In this document: piece by piece, positions 27,525 to 36,491 of the stretch
Position numbering within the stretch: position 1 is the stretch's first letter
Layout of the letters: the number at the start of each line of letters is the position of its first letter
Source: Aldehydirespirator sp028819505
Lineage (GTDB): Bacteria; Actinomycetota; Acidimicrobiia; Acidimicrobiales; Aldehydirespiratoraceae
Direction: 5' to 3'
Assembly (NCBI GenBank): GCA_965207755.1
Contig: OZ242297.1
Span: 1,178,001-1,242,000, forward strand
Length of the DNA: 64,000 bases
Program-made: the position numbers and the translations under genes
Notes under the pieces: model-generated
Databases searched by the model: none
Seen by the model: only the letters and a program-made list of their open reading frames with translations
What the model was told of the DNA's origin: nothing

Positions 27525-30077
27525 ATGAAGACCGACGCGCAGGTCGTGGTGGTCGGCGGGGGAGTGGTGGGCGCCAGCGTGCTCTACCACCTCACCAAGG
27601 CGGGTTGGACCGATGTGGTGCTGGTGGAGCGCACCGAGCTCACCGCCGGCTCCACTTGGCACAGCGCGGGCGGCATGCACACCCTCAACGGCGATCCCAA
27701 CGTGGCCCGGCTCCAGCGCTACACGATGCAGCTGTACGCCGAGATCGAGCGGGCCTCCGGCCAGGACTGCGGCATCCACATGCCGGGCGGGGTCATGCTG
27801 GCCGACACTCCCGAGCGGCTCGACTGGCTGAAGATGACCCATGCCCGGGGCCGCTACCTGGGCATGGAGACCGAGATCGTGCCGGTGTCCGAGGCGGCCG
27901 AGCTGGTGCCGCTGATCGACCCCAAGCACTTCGTGGGCGCGCTGGTCGACGCCCACGAGGGCCACGTCGACCCGGCCGGGGTGACCCACGCCTACGCAAA
28001 AGCGGCCCGGCTGGCGGGCGCCGAGGTGTACCGCAACTGCTGGGCCCGGGCCATCGAGCGCCGCGCCGGCGGTGGCTGGCGGGTCCTGCTGTACGACACC
28101 GCCACCGGCGAGGACCTGGCCGCCATCGACTGCGAGCACGTGGTGAACTGCGGGGGCCTGTGGGCCCGCGAGGTGGGCCGCATGGTGGGCCTGGAGCTGC
28201 CGGTGCTGGCCATGGAGCACATGTACCTGGTGACCGAGCCGCTGGAGGAGGTCCGCGACTTCAACCGGCGCACCGGCTCGCGGCTGAGGCATGTGATCGA
28301 CTTCGGCGGCGAGATCTACATGCGCCAGGAGGGCGAGGGGATGCTGCTGGGCACCTACGAGCGGGCCTGCGTGCCCTGGTCGCCCCGCCAGACGCCGTGG
28401 GACTTCTCGATGCGGCTGCTGCCGCCGGACCTGGACCGCATCTCGGACTCGCTGGAGGTGGCCTTCGCCCACTTCCCGGCGTTCGCCACTGCGGGGATCC
28501 AGCGGGTGGTGAACGGGCCGTTCACGTTCGCGCCCGACGGCAACCCGCTGATCGGCCCGGTCCGGGGCCTGCCGGGCTACTGGACCGCGTGCGGGGTGAT
28601 GGCCGGGCTGTCGCAGGGCGGCGGTGTGGGGTTGTCGGTGGCCAACTGGATGGTGGAGGGCGATCCCGGCTTCGACGTGTGGGCCATGGACGTGGCCCGC
28701 TTAGGCGACTACGCCACGAGCGCCTACACCGATGCCAAGGTGCGCGAGAACTACGCGCGCCGGTTCCGCATCACGTTCCCCAACGAGTTCCTGCCCGAGG
28801 GACGGGGCGTGCAGACCTCGCCCATCTACGACCGGTTGGTGGCGGCCAACGCGGTGTGGGGCGACGCCTTCGGCCTGGAGTCGGCGCTGTGGTTCCAGAC
28901 CCCTGGGCTGGAGCCGGTCGAGGAGGTCACCTTCGGGCGTTCCAACGCCTGGGACCGGGTGCGGGCCGAGACCCTGGCCGTGCGGGCCGGCGTCGGCATG
29001 ATGGAGACCACCGGTTTCGCCAAGTTCCTGGTGTCGGGTCCGGGAGCGAGGGAGTGGCTCGATCGGCTGCTGGCGGGGCGGATACCGATCCCGGGCCGCA
29101 TGGCGCTCACACCGATGACCAACCCGGCGGGGAACCTCGCCGGCGATCTGACGGTGGCGTGCCTGCCGGCCGCGCCAGGCCGGGCCGAGGGACCGGCGGG
29201 CACGGTGGTGGGCGGGGCTACCGGCAACGTGCGGGACGGCGAGCGATTCGTGGTGTTCGGCTCGGGAATCGCTGAGCGCTACTACGAGCGCTGGTTCGAC
29301 GCCCATCTGCCTGAGGATGGTTCGGTGAGCTACCTCACGCTGGGCGCGGAGTTGTGCGGACTGGCCATCGCCGGGCCGGCGGCGAGGGATCTGCTGACCG
29401 AGGTCACCGACGCCGATGTGTCGGCTCACGGCATGCGGTTCATGGCCTTCAGCGAGATGGAGGTGGGATTGGCGCCGGTGTGGTGCGGTCGGATCAGCTT
29501 CACCGGTGATCTGGGCTACGAGTTGTGGATGCCGGCCCGCTACCAGCGCTACGTGTTCGATCTGCTGCGGTCGGCGGGGGAGGCGCACGGGCTGGAGTTC
29601 TTCGGGCTGCACGCGTTGAACTCGCTGCGCCTGGAGAAGGGGTTCGGGTCGTGGCTGCGCGAGTACCGGCCCGACTACGACCCGTTCGAGGCCGGCCTGG
29701 GCCGCTTCGTGCGCATGGAGAAGGACTTCATCGGCCGGGAAGCCCTGGCCAAGAAGCACGGCGAGGCCGGGCCGTCGGGCGGGGTGGCAGCGACAGGCCT
29801 GCGCCTGTGTACCTGGACGGTCGACGTGGGCACCGGCGCCGATGCCTGCGACGTGATCGGCGACGAGCCGGTGTGGCACGACGGCGAGGTGGTCGGCTGG
29901 GTCACCTCCGGCGGTTGTGCCCACCACAGCGAGGCATCGGTGGCCATGGGCTACATCCCCGCCGAGCTGGCCGACTCCACCGGCCGCTTCGAGATCGAGA
30001 TAGTCGGCACCCGCCGCCCCGCCAAGCCGGTCGAGAGCTGCCTATGGGACCCCGAAGGCACCCGCATGCGGTCATAG
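27525..30077 (+). CDS. Dimethylglycine/sarcosine dehydrogenase-like FAD oxidase fused to GcvT domain
   Basis: 850 residues, ATG at 27525. An N-terminal DAO-type FAD domain (VVVVGGGVVGASVLYHLTK at ~9-27, later FTFAPDGNPLIGPVRGLPGYWTACGVMAG) is followed from ~430 by a FAO_M linker and a GcvT aminomethyltransferase domain (to ~840). This architecture oxidises an N-methyl group and passes formaldehyde equivalents to tetrahydrofolate. Motifs HSAGGMHTLN and GHVDPAGVTHAY are family-typical. It is 31 bases after the Rieske gene and is likely co-transcribed, giving a betaine to dimethylglycine/sarcosine route. Exact substrate is not proven. Confidence 0.9.
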   Translation: MKTDAQVVVVGGGVVGASVLYHLTKAGWTDVVLVERTELTAGSTWHSAGGMHTLNGDPNVARLQRYTMQLYAEIERASGQDCGIHMPGGVMLADTPERLDWLKMTHARGRYLGMETEIVPVSEAAELVPLIDPKHFVGALVDAHEGHVDPAGVTHAYAKAARLAGAEVYRNCWARAIERRAGGGWRVLLYDTATGEDLAAIDCEHVVNCGGLWAREVGRMVGLELPVLAMEHMYLVTEPLEEVRDFNRRTGSRLRHVIDFGGEIYMRQEGEGMLLGTYERACVPWSPRQTPWDFSMRLLPPDLDRISDSLEVAFAHFPAFATAGIQRVVNGPFTFAPDGNPLIGPVRGLPGYWTACGVMAGLSQGGGVGLSVANWMVEGDPGFDVWAMDVARLGDYATSAYTDAKVRENYARRFRITFPNEFLPEGRGVQTSPIYDRLVAANAVWGDAFGLESALWFQTPGLEPVEEVTFGRSNAWDRVRAETLAVRAGVGMMETTGFAKFLVSGPGAREWLDRLLAGRIPIPGRMALTPMTNPAGNLAGDLTVACLPAAPGRAEGPAGTVVGGATGNVRDGERFVVFGSGIAERYYERWFDAHLPEDGSVSYLTLGAELCGLAIAGPAARDLLTEVTDADVSAHGMRFMAFSEMEVGLAPVWCGRISFTGDLGYELWMPARYQRYVFDLLRSAGEAHGLEFFGLHALNSLRLEKGFGSWLREYRPDYDPFEAGLGRFVRMEKDFIGREALAKKHGEAGPSGGVAATGLRLCTWTVDVGTGADACDVIGDEPVWHDGEVVGWVTSGGCAHHSEASVAMGYIPAELADSTGRFEIEIVGTRRPAKPVESCLWDPEGTRMRS

Positions 30078-30114
30078 CGCGGGCGTGTCACAACTCGGGG
30101 GTACGGTCTGACTT

Positions 30115-32564
30115 GTGAGCGAAGCGGGCGGCGGGGAGCTGTTCATCGTCGACAACAGCGTGTCGGGCTGGACGGGTCTGGAGTACCTGAGCCAGTGGAC
30201 CGATGTGGCCCGATCCTTCGACATAGCCACCGGGTTCTTCGAGATCGGGGCACTGCTGGCTCTAGACGGCAAGTGGCAGCAGCTTGAGGGAATCCGGTTG
30301 CTGATGGGCGACGAGGTGTCGCTGCGAACCCACCATGTGTTCAAGGAGGCACTGCGCCAACGGGTGGGCCGGCTCGATGACAGCTTGGAGCACGAGAAGG
30401 GGCCGAATCCGTTCCTTGAAGGGGTGGAGGCGGTGGTCGAGGCCATCGCTGAAGGACGGATCGAGTGCCGCGTCTACCGGCGTGACAAGTTCCACGCCAA
30501 GGCATACATCACCCACGCCAGGTTCGATGTGGTCGGGGCGCAGGCGCTGGTGGGGTCGAGCAACTTCACCACGCCAGGCTTGACCCGCAACGTCGAGTTG
30601 AACATCCAGGTGCAGGGCGGCCGGGACGTCGCCCAGCTTCAGGAATGGTTCGAGACCCATTGGGCGGCGGCGGAGGACGTGACCGCCGACGTGCTGAAGG
30701 CCATCACCCGCCACACCGCGGAGTTCACGCCGTTCGACGTGTACGCCCGGGCGTTGCACGAGTTCTTCCGGGGCCGCGAGCTCACCGCTGGCGAGTGGGA
30801 CGAGTCCCAGTCGCGCATGTTCGGCCATCTGGACCGCTACCAGCAGGAGGCGTACTGGTCTCTGATGAAGATCGCCCGCCAGCACGGCGGAGCGTTCCTG
30901 TGCGACGGTGTGGGCCTGGGCAAGACGTTCGTGGGCTTGATGCTGATCGAGCGGCTGGTGCTGCACGAGAACAAGCGAGTGGTGCTGTTCGCTCCCAAGG
31001 CGGCCCGGGAGGGGGTGTGGGAGCCGCACCTGCGCCGATGGCTGCCCCATATCGGAGGCGTGGGCGGCGGCGCCGACTTCTCGAGCCTCAGCGTGTTCAG
31101 CCACACCGACCTTGGCCGGGGCAACCAGTTTCCCGAGCGCTTCCAGCGCATGACCGACCTGGCCGACGCGGTGATCGTCGATGAGGCCCATCACTTCCGC
31201 AACCGCGGCAGCCGAGGCGACGACAGCGAACTCAGCAGCAACGGCGACGGGCAGGACCGGCGGTCCCGTTACTGGCGCCTGTACGACATGCTCGACGGTT
31301 CGACCCGGCCCAAGCTGCTGTTCCTGCTCACCGCCACGCCGGTCAACAACCGTCTGGCGGACTTCCGTCACATGGCCGAGTTGTTCACCCGAGGCGACGA
31401 GGCCTTCTTCGGCCGCAGCCTCGGAGTGAACCCTTCGAGGACCTCGACGAGATCGTCCGCTTCCTCGACGCCACCAGTCGCCTCACCCCGGACCAGGACG
31501 ACAAGGTGCGCAAGCTCGCCCGGCTGCTCCGCACCAAGGACCTCTCGGGCCGCAAGGTGCTGGTGTTCACCGAGTTCGCCGACACCGCCCGCTACGTGGA
31601 GTCGCAGCTCCGGTCCGCTGGGATCGACGGTCTGGCTCGCATCGACAGCGGCTCGAAGATCGACCGGGCGGAGGCGATCCGCCGGTTCTCCCCCTACTAC
31701 AACGGATCGAGCAGCGCTGAGCTGACCGATCGTGGGCTAAAGGAGATCCGGGTGCTGGTGTCCACCGACGTGCTGTCGGAGGGTCTGAACCTCCAGGACG
31801 CCACCCGGCTGATCAACTACGACCTGCACTGGAACCCGGTGCGGCTGATGCAGCGCATAGGCCGCGTGGACCGCCGCATGAGCCCCGAGACCGAGGAGCG
31901 CCTCCGGGCCGATCACCCCGAGGCGGCTGCGGACCGGGGCACGGTCCGGTTCTGGAACTTCCTTCCCCCCGAGGAGTTGGAGCGGATCCTGAAGCTGTAC
32001 GAGCGGGTCACCGGCAAGGTGCTGATGATCTCGAGCACGCTCGGCATCGAGGGCCGCAAACTGCTGCGCCCCGACGACGCCTACGACCCGCTGCGCGAGT
32101 TCAACGCCTCCTACGAGGGCACCCGAACCGCGGTCGAGGAGATGCACCTGGAGTACCAGGCGCTGCTCAAGCGCTACCCGGAGCTGGCCGAGCGGCTCGA
32201 CGGGCTGCCCGGCTCGGTGTTCTCGGGCCGCCGCAAGTTCAGCGAGGGCGCACGCGGCGTGTTCTTCTGCTACTCGCTGCCCGCGCTAGACGCCGACGAG
32301 GGCGCGTTCAGCCTGGAGGCCGGCCCGACCCGCTGGTACCTCTACGACCTCGACGCCGACGCGATCGTCGAGTCTCCCGGCGAGATCGTCGAGAGCATCC
32401 GCTCCAAGCCCAACACCCCGCGCCGCTGCGAGATGGGCCGCACCACCCTCAAGGACCTGCGCGACAAGGTCTGCCTCTACATCCGCGACTCGTACCTCAA
32501 GAGGGTCAACGCCCCCATGGACGCTCCCGAGCCCGCGCTGCGCTGCTGGATGGAGCTCAACTGA
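30115..32564 (+). pseudogene. PLD-SNF2-type DNA helicase, broken by out-of-frame internal deletion
   Basis: The GTG-started frame (30115) covers a PLD nuclease-like domain (HAKAYITHA ~125, VGSSNF ~146), Walker A GVGLGKTF (~268), VDEAHHF (~355) and TATPVNN (~405), up to SLGVN at ~31430. From there the protein continues in another frame: PFEDLDEIVRFLDATSRL, then VLVFTEFADTARYVESQL, STDVLSEGLNLQDATRLINY and WNPVRLMQRIGRVDR. All helicase motifs exist, but the frame shifts at one point and the spacer expected between the lobes is missing. The 3' part could start at GTG 31506. Probably inactive as a single chain. Confidence 0.85.
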
Positions 32565-32593
32565 TGGCTCTCAAGCCTGCCGGAACACGAGCT

Positions 32594-32613
32594 ACTATGG
32601 TCATGACCATAGT
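32594..32613. promoter_or_regulatory. Perfect 20-bp palindrome upstream of phd (likely autorepression operator)
   Basis: The sequence ACTATGGTCATGACCATAGT is exactly its own reverse complement and lies 42 bases before the phd start. Phd/YefM antitoxins usually bind palindromes in their own promoter, so an operator is the simplest reading. No equivalent exists before the second, broken TA copy. Confidence 0.75.
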
Positions 32614-32655
32614 CATATCATCCGGTCCCGAGGGACCACTGGACAGGAGGGAAGG

Positions 32656-32934
32656 ATGCCTGACAACAGCCACGAGGTGCCGTACGACACTGTCACAATC
32701 AAAGCGTCGGAGTTCAAGGCCCGATGCCTCCAACTCATGGACGAGGTGGCCGAGACCGGCAGGGAGATCGTCATCACCAAGCACGGGCGGCCGGTGTCTC
32801 GCCTGGTGCCCCACGTTGAGAGGCCGAAGAGTCTCTTCGGCATAGACAGGGGGAAAATCGAGATCCTCGGCGACATAATCGAGCCGATCGACGTTGAATG
32901 GGACGCCGTCGCCGGCCGGTGGGAGCCCGAGTGA
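32656..32934 (+). CDS. Phd/YefM-type antitoxin
   Basis: 92 residues, ATG at 32656 preceded by GGAGGGAAGG, a good ribosome site. Antitoxin of a type II toxin-antitoxin module. The family core is KASEFKARCLQLMDEVAETGREIVITKHGRPVSRLVPH, followed by a C-terminal toxin-binding tail ending DAVAGRWEPE. The stop codon overlaps the vapC GTG start (GTGA), so the two are coupled. The module sits inside the broken restriction island, which may help keep the region. Confidence 0.9.
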   Translation: MPDNSHEVPYDTVTIKASEFKARCLQLMDEVAETGREIVITKHGRPVSRLVPHVERPKSLFGIDRGKIEILGDIIEPIDVEWDAVAGRWEPE

Positions 32935-33329
32935 TTCTGCTGGACACGCATGTCCTGCTGTGGTACCGGGACGGGTCGCAGCGCCTCGGTTCACGGGCAC
33001 ACGAGGCCCTGGACCGTGCAGCGATCAACGGGGAGGCCGCCATCTCGGCAATCACCTTCTGGGAACTTGCCCTACTGGTCAGCAAGGGGCGGATCAGCCT
33101 TCCTGGGGATGTGCGGGCATGGCGCCGCCTGAACCTGAGACAGGGCTTGACGGAAGTCCCGGTGGACGGCCGGATCGGCGCCCGCGCGGCCACCCTGGAG
33201 GGCCTCCCGGGCGATCCCGCCGACCGCATCATCGTTGCCACTGCTCTTGAGGGGCACCGGCTGGTGACCGCCGACCGGAGCATTCTCGACTGGGCGGGGC
33301 CGCTGCAGCGGCTCGACGCCACCCGGTAG
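32931..33329 (+). CDS. vapC: VapC-type PIN-domain toxin
   Basis: 132 residues from GTG 32931. PIN-domain ribonuclease toxin paired with the upstream Phd. Metal-binding acidic residues are seen in LLDTHVLLW (Asp near 5), TFWELALL (Glu), DPADRIIVATA (Asp) and LVTADRSIL (Asp). Length is standard. The upstream open frame extends to 32898, but the coupled GTGA overlap decides the start. The first ~30 bases reappear in the relic at 36243. The target RNA cannot be inferred. Confidence 0.9.
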   Translation: MILLDTHVLLWYRDGSQRLGSRAHEALDRAAINGEAAISAITFWELALLVSKGRISLPGDVRAWRRLNLRQGLTEVPVDGRIGARAATLEGLPGDPADRIIVATALEGHRLVTADRSILDWAGPLQRLDATR

Positions 33330-33469
33330 CGGGTACGTCGGAGGTTGGGCGCTGTGTCGCTCGTTGAGTGTCGCCAACGCGGCCTGCGCCGGCTCAGCGA
33401 TGCGCGACTGATTCACCTGGGGCCCCGGCGGACGGCTGGACCGATGCGCCCGCCGATAGGGGCCCAATC

Positions 33470-34978
33470 ATGAGAAAGGAGCCCGGCCTCCGCGTGCCTG
33501 CCGACCGTGCTGAGACGATGCGCGGCATCCGCACCTTCGCTCAGGTGGTCCAGTACCTCGTCGACGACCAGGGCTGGCCCCTCGATGATCCCGACTGCCT
33601 TGAGGACGACCTGACGGCGGTCACCTACGACTGGGATGCCGGCGAGTTGGGCATCCCAGTCGAGCGGCTCGACGATCTGAGGCGGTTCCAGCAGATGCGG
33701 CCCCTGACCGCGGGCCAGCCGTGGGGCGTGTTCTTCCTGGAGTTCGGCGGACCACGGCTGCGCTACACGCCGATACGTCGCCTGCTGCGGGCCCTGGTCA
33801 CCAAGAAGCGGGCCACGGCCGGTGCCGGCACACGGACATGGGCGCTCGGCGATCTGATGTTCATCGTGATCACCGGAACCGGCGACGATGCGGAGCTGCA
33901 TTTCCTGGCGTTCCGGGGCCGCGACCCGCAGACGGCCGAGTTCCGCTCGCTGGCGTGGCGGCCGGCCCATGCGCCGGCGCGCCATCTCCAGCGGCTAAGC
34001 GAGGAACTGCTGCCGTGCCTGGCCTGGCCCGACGACGACAGCGACGCCGAGGCGTGGCGCCAATCCTGGTGGGAGGCGTTCAAGCTCCCGGTCGGCCAGT
34101 CGATCAGGGACTCGGCCCGTCTGGCCGACCGCATGGCCAAGACCGCACGAGACTTGCGGGACCAGATCCGTGAGGCGCTCGGCAACGAAGACGGCTCAGG
34201 ACCGTTCTCGTCGCTGATGTCGGAGATCCGCACCCAGCTGGTCAGCGACGTCAACCCCGACAGCTTCGCCGACATGTGCGCCCAGACGCTCGTCTACGGA
34301 CTGCTGAGCAGCCGGGTGACCAATCCCAGGGACTTCGGCTCGTCGCCGATCTTCTCGGCCGTGCCGGTGGCCAACCCGTTGCTGGAGGCCCTGTTCGAGC
34401 AGGTCCACGACGAGGCCGCGACCCTCGACCTGCCCGGCAGCGACCTGCCCCAGCTCGTGGCCGACCTGCGGGAGACCAACGTCGAGGCCGTGCTCGACCA
34501 GTTCGGCTCCACCGCCAAGGGCGGCGACCCGGTGATCCACTTCTACGAGGAGTTCCTCAAGAAGTACGACCGCCGGATGCGGGCCGACGCGGGTGCCTTC
34601 TACACGCCCCAGCCCGCGGTCGAGTTCATCGTGCGAGCCGTCGACGAGGTGCTGCGATCGAGGTTCGGCCTGCCGATGGGCATAGCTGACGCCGCGACAT
34701 GGCAGGAGGTCGCCGACCGCAATGGCCGCAAGGGCCGCAAGTCCAGCCCCCTGGACGACATCCGCCCCACACGCTGGACCCAGACGAAGGAGCTGTTGCT
34801 CGTTCTGTCCATCATCGAGCACACCATCGAGGTCACCCCCAAAGCTGCCGCCCTCCTAGACCAGATCGTCAAAGGCCCGTTGATCCCAGCCTCGGACCTC
34901 CCAACCCCCACCGAGGCCAACCGCAAGCCGCCCAAGCCGGCCCCCGACCGAGCGGCCGTCCTGGATCGCGCCCAATGA
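33470..34978 (+). pseudogene. Large class I N6-DNA methylase (type ISP/IIG-like), catalytic core deleted in frame
   Basis: 502 residues, ATG at 33470. The N-terminal ~370 residues and the start of the methylase domain (RRMRADAGAFYTPQPAVEFIVRAVDEVLRSRFGLPMGIADAATW) match large helicase-linked or type ISP enzymes. The expected SAM motif (LDPATGTGTFL type) and the NPPY motif are absent. Instead the chain jumps at ~421 (GRKGRKSSPLDDI) straight to the C-terminal end module RPTRWTQTKELLLVLSIIEHTIEV...LLDQIVKGPLIPASDLP. A 9-bp direct repeat GGCCGCAAG lies at the joint. Family members of ~1000 residues are known to me; about half is missing. Cannot methylate as encoded. Confidence 0.8.
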
Positions 34979-35060
34979 CCGCCGGCCACCCCGGACTGAC
35001 GTTCGGCCTGCCGGTGTCCCCAATCCGCTCGGCCATGGCCGGGCGCAGCGCTCCGGTAGT

Positions 35061-36311
35061 GTGACCGGCATGGCGGCGCAGCAGGCGACCGGAGCATTGC
35101 CGGCCGCCACGCGCCTCCCGACCGACCAGCTGTGCTTCGACCGCAGGAATCCGAGGCTCTTCCTCGACGGGGAGCTCGACGAGCCCGATCTGGTCGAGCG
35201 GCTGTGGAGGGAGTTCGCCGTCGACGAACTGGCGCTGTCGATCGCCAGCAACGGGTACTTCGAGCATGAGCCGATCTTCGTGGCGCGAGAGGACGGCAGG
35301 CTCGTCGTGGTGGAGGGCAACCGCCGCTTGGCGGCGGTGCGGCTGCTGGTGGACGGCGCCCTCCGGGCGAGGGTGGGAGCAAGTGATCTGCCGACGATCA
35401 CGGTCGCGCGGCGGGAGGAGTTGGCCACTCTGCCTGCTATCGAGTGTGCTCGACAGAACATATGGCACTACGTCGGCTTCAAGCACGTCAACGGCCCGCA
35501 GCCGTGGCAGTCGTATGCGAAGGCGCAGTACGTCGCCTGGGTCCACAACGAACTGGGCGAGGATCTCGACGAGGTCGCCCGGCGGATCGGCGATCGGCAC
35601 ACCACCGTGCGAAGGCTGTACCGAGGTCTGATGGTCCTGCGCCAAGCAGAGGAGTCCGGCCGGTTCGACCTCGACGACCGGTGGAAGAAGCACTTCTCGT
35701 TCTCGCATCTCTACACCGGTCTGGACTATCAGAACATCCAGGAACTTCTCGGAATCGACAACGAGCATAGCTTCCGGCCCGACCCCGTTCCCGCCGAGAA
35801 GCTGGAAGCGCTGGGCGATCTGTGCCTGTGGCTCTACGGACGGAAGTCCACCGACACACGACCGCTGGTCCAGAGCCAGAACCCCGACCTCCGTCGCCTG
35901 GACTCGGCCATCGGCAGCGACGCGGGCCTGATCGCCCTGCGGCGCGGTCTTCCGTTGGATGTCGTGATCGACATCAGCACCGGCGACGAGGAGCTCTTCA
36001 AAGGACATCTTCAAGAGGCCAGGCACCGACTGCAGGAGGCGCGGGGCAAGCAGCTGACGGGCGACGCGGGCGACGGCGACACTCTTCGCGTCGCGACCGA
36101 GATCCTCGAGCTCGCCGATCGCCTCGTCGCGGACATGGAGGACCACCGTCGGCAGCAGCACGCGCCTGCGTCCCGAGCGAGACTTCGAGGATGTCAGCCA
36201 GGCGGCGGCCGAGAGCGCCGCCGCCGGTCGGTGGGAGCCCGATTGATTCTGCTGGACACGCATGTCCTGGTGTGGGCCAGGATCGACGCGGAACGGATCG
36301 GCTCGCTGTGA
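35061..36311 (+). CDS. ParB/Srx-fold nuclease-like protein, 3' end fused to vapC relic
   Basis: 416 codons from GTG 35061 (ATG 35070 is an alternative). The N-terminal ParB-like domain has the typical DELALSIASNGYFEHEPIFV, VVEGNRRLAAVRLLVD and ARQNIWHYVGFKHVNGPQPWQSYAKAQYVAWV stretches; proteins of this kind occur in phage-defence and mobile islands. The last ~50 codons (36150 on) are not native-looking: they read RARLRGCQPGGGRERRRRSVGA and then LILLDTHVLVW, the start of a VapC. The gene therefore seems truncated and reads into a toxin fragment. Confidence 0.6.
   Translation: MTGMAAQQATGALPAATRLPTDQLCFDRRNPRLFLDGELDEPDLVERLWREFAVDELALSIASNGYFEHEPIFVAREDGRLVVVEGNRRLAAVRLLVDGALRARVGASDLPTITVARREELATLPAIECARQNIWHYVGFKHVNGPQPWQSYAKAQYVAWVHNELGEDLDEVARRIGDRHTTVRRLYRGLMVLRQAEESGRFDLDDRWKKHFSFSHLYTGLDYQNIQELLGIDNEHSFRPDPVPAEKLEALGDLCLWLYGRKSTDTRPLVQSQNPDLRRLDSAIGSDAGLIALRRGLPLDVVIDISTGDEELFKGHLQEARHRLQEARGKQLTGDAGDGDTLRVATEILELADRLVADMEDHRRQQHAPASRARLRGCQPGGGRERRRRSVGARLILLDTHVLVWARIDAERIGSL
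36223..36311 (+). pseudogene. Truncated phd-vapC relic
   Basis: Bases 36223-36275 match 32911-32963 (end of phd and start of vapC) with 3 differences in 53. The phd end reads AAAGRWEPD then stop, and a TTG start follows for only 22 codons (LILLDTHVLVWARIDAERIGSL, stop 36311). The toxin lacks the rest of the PIN domain. The vapC frame is the same frame as the ParB-like ORF. 36312-36491 shows nothing. Confidence 0.75.
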
Positions 36312-36491
36312 CGCGGAGAGGTCCGTCTGTGCCCGTGAGCGAGTCTCAGCAAACTGGCAGCGTCGGCCAGAGCCCCGCCTCGACGGCAGCGCTCGAGAGC
36401 GAGAAGGAGCCGGACCCGTTCCGAGGGCGTTGACGAGGCTGTGGTTGACGAGGTTGTGAAGGCCAGCGGGCACTTGCAGCTCAAGGAATGG

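Noticed and set aside
36340..36372. Extra GAATTGGCAGC hairpin near AAACTGGCAGC
   Set aside because: The opposite arm GCTGCCA is absent and it is not after a native stop codon.
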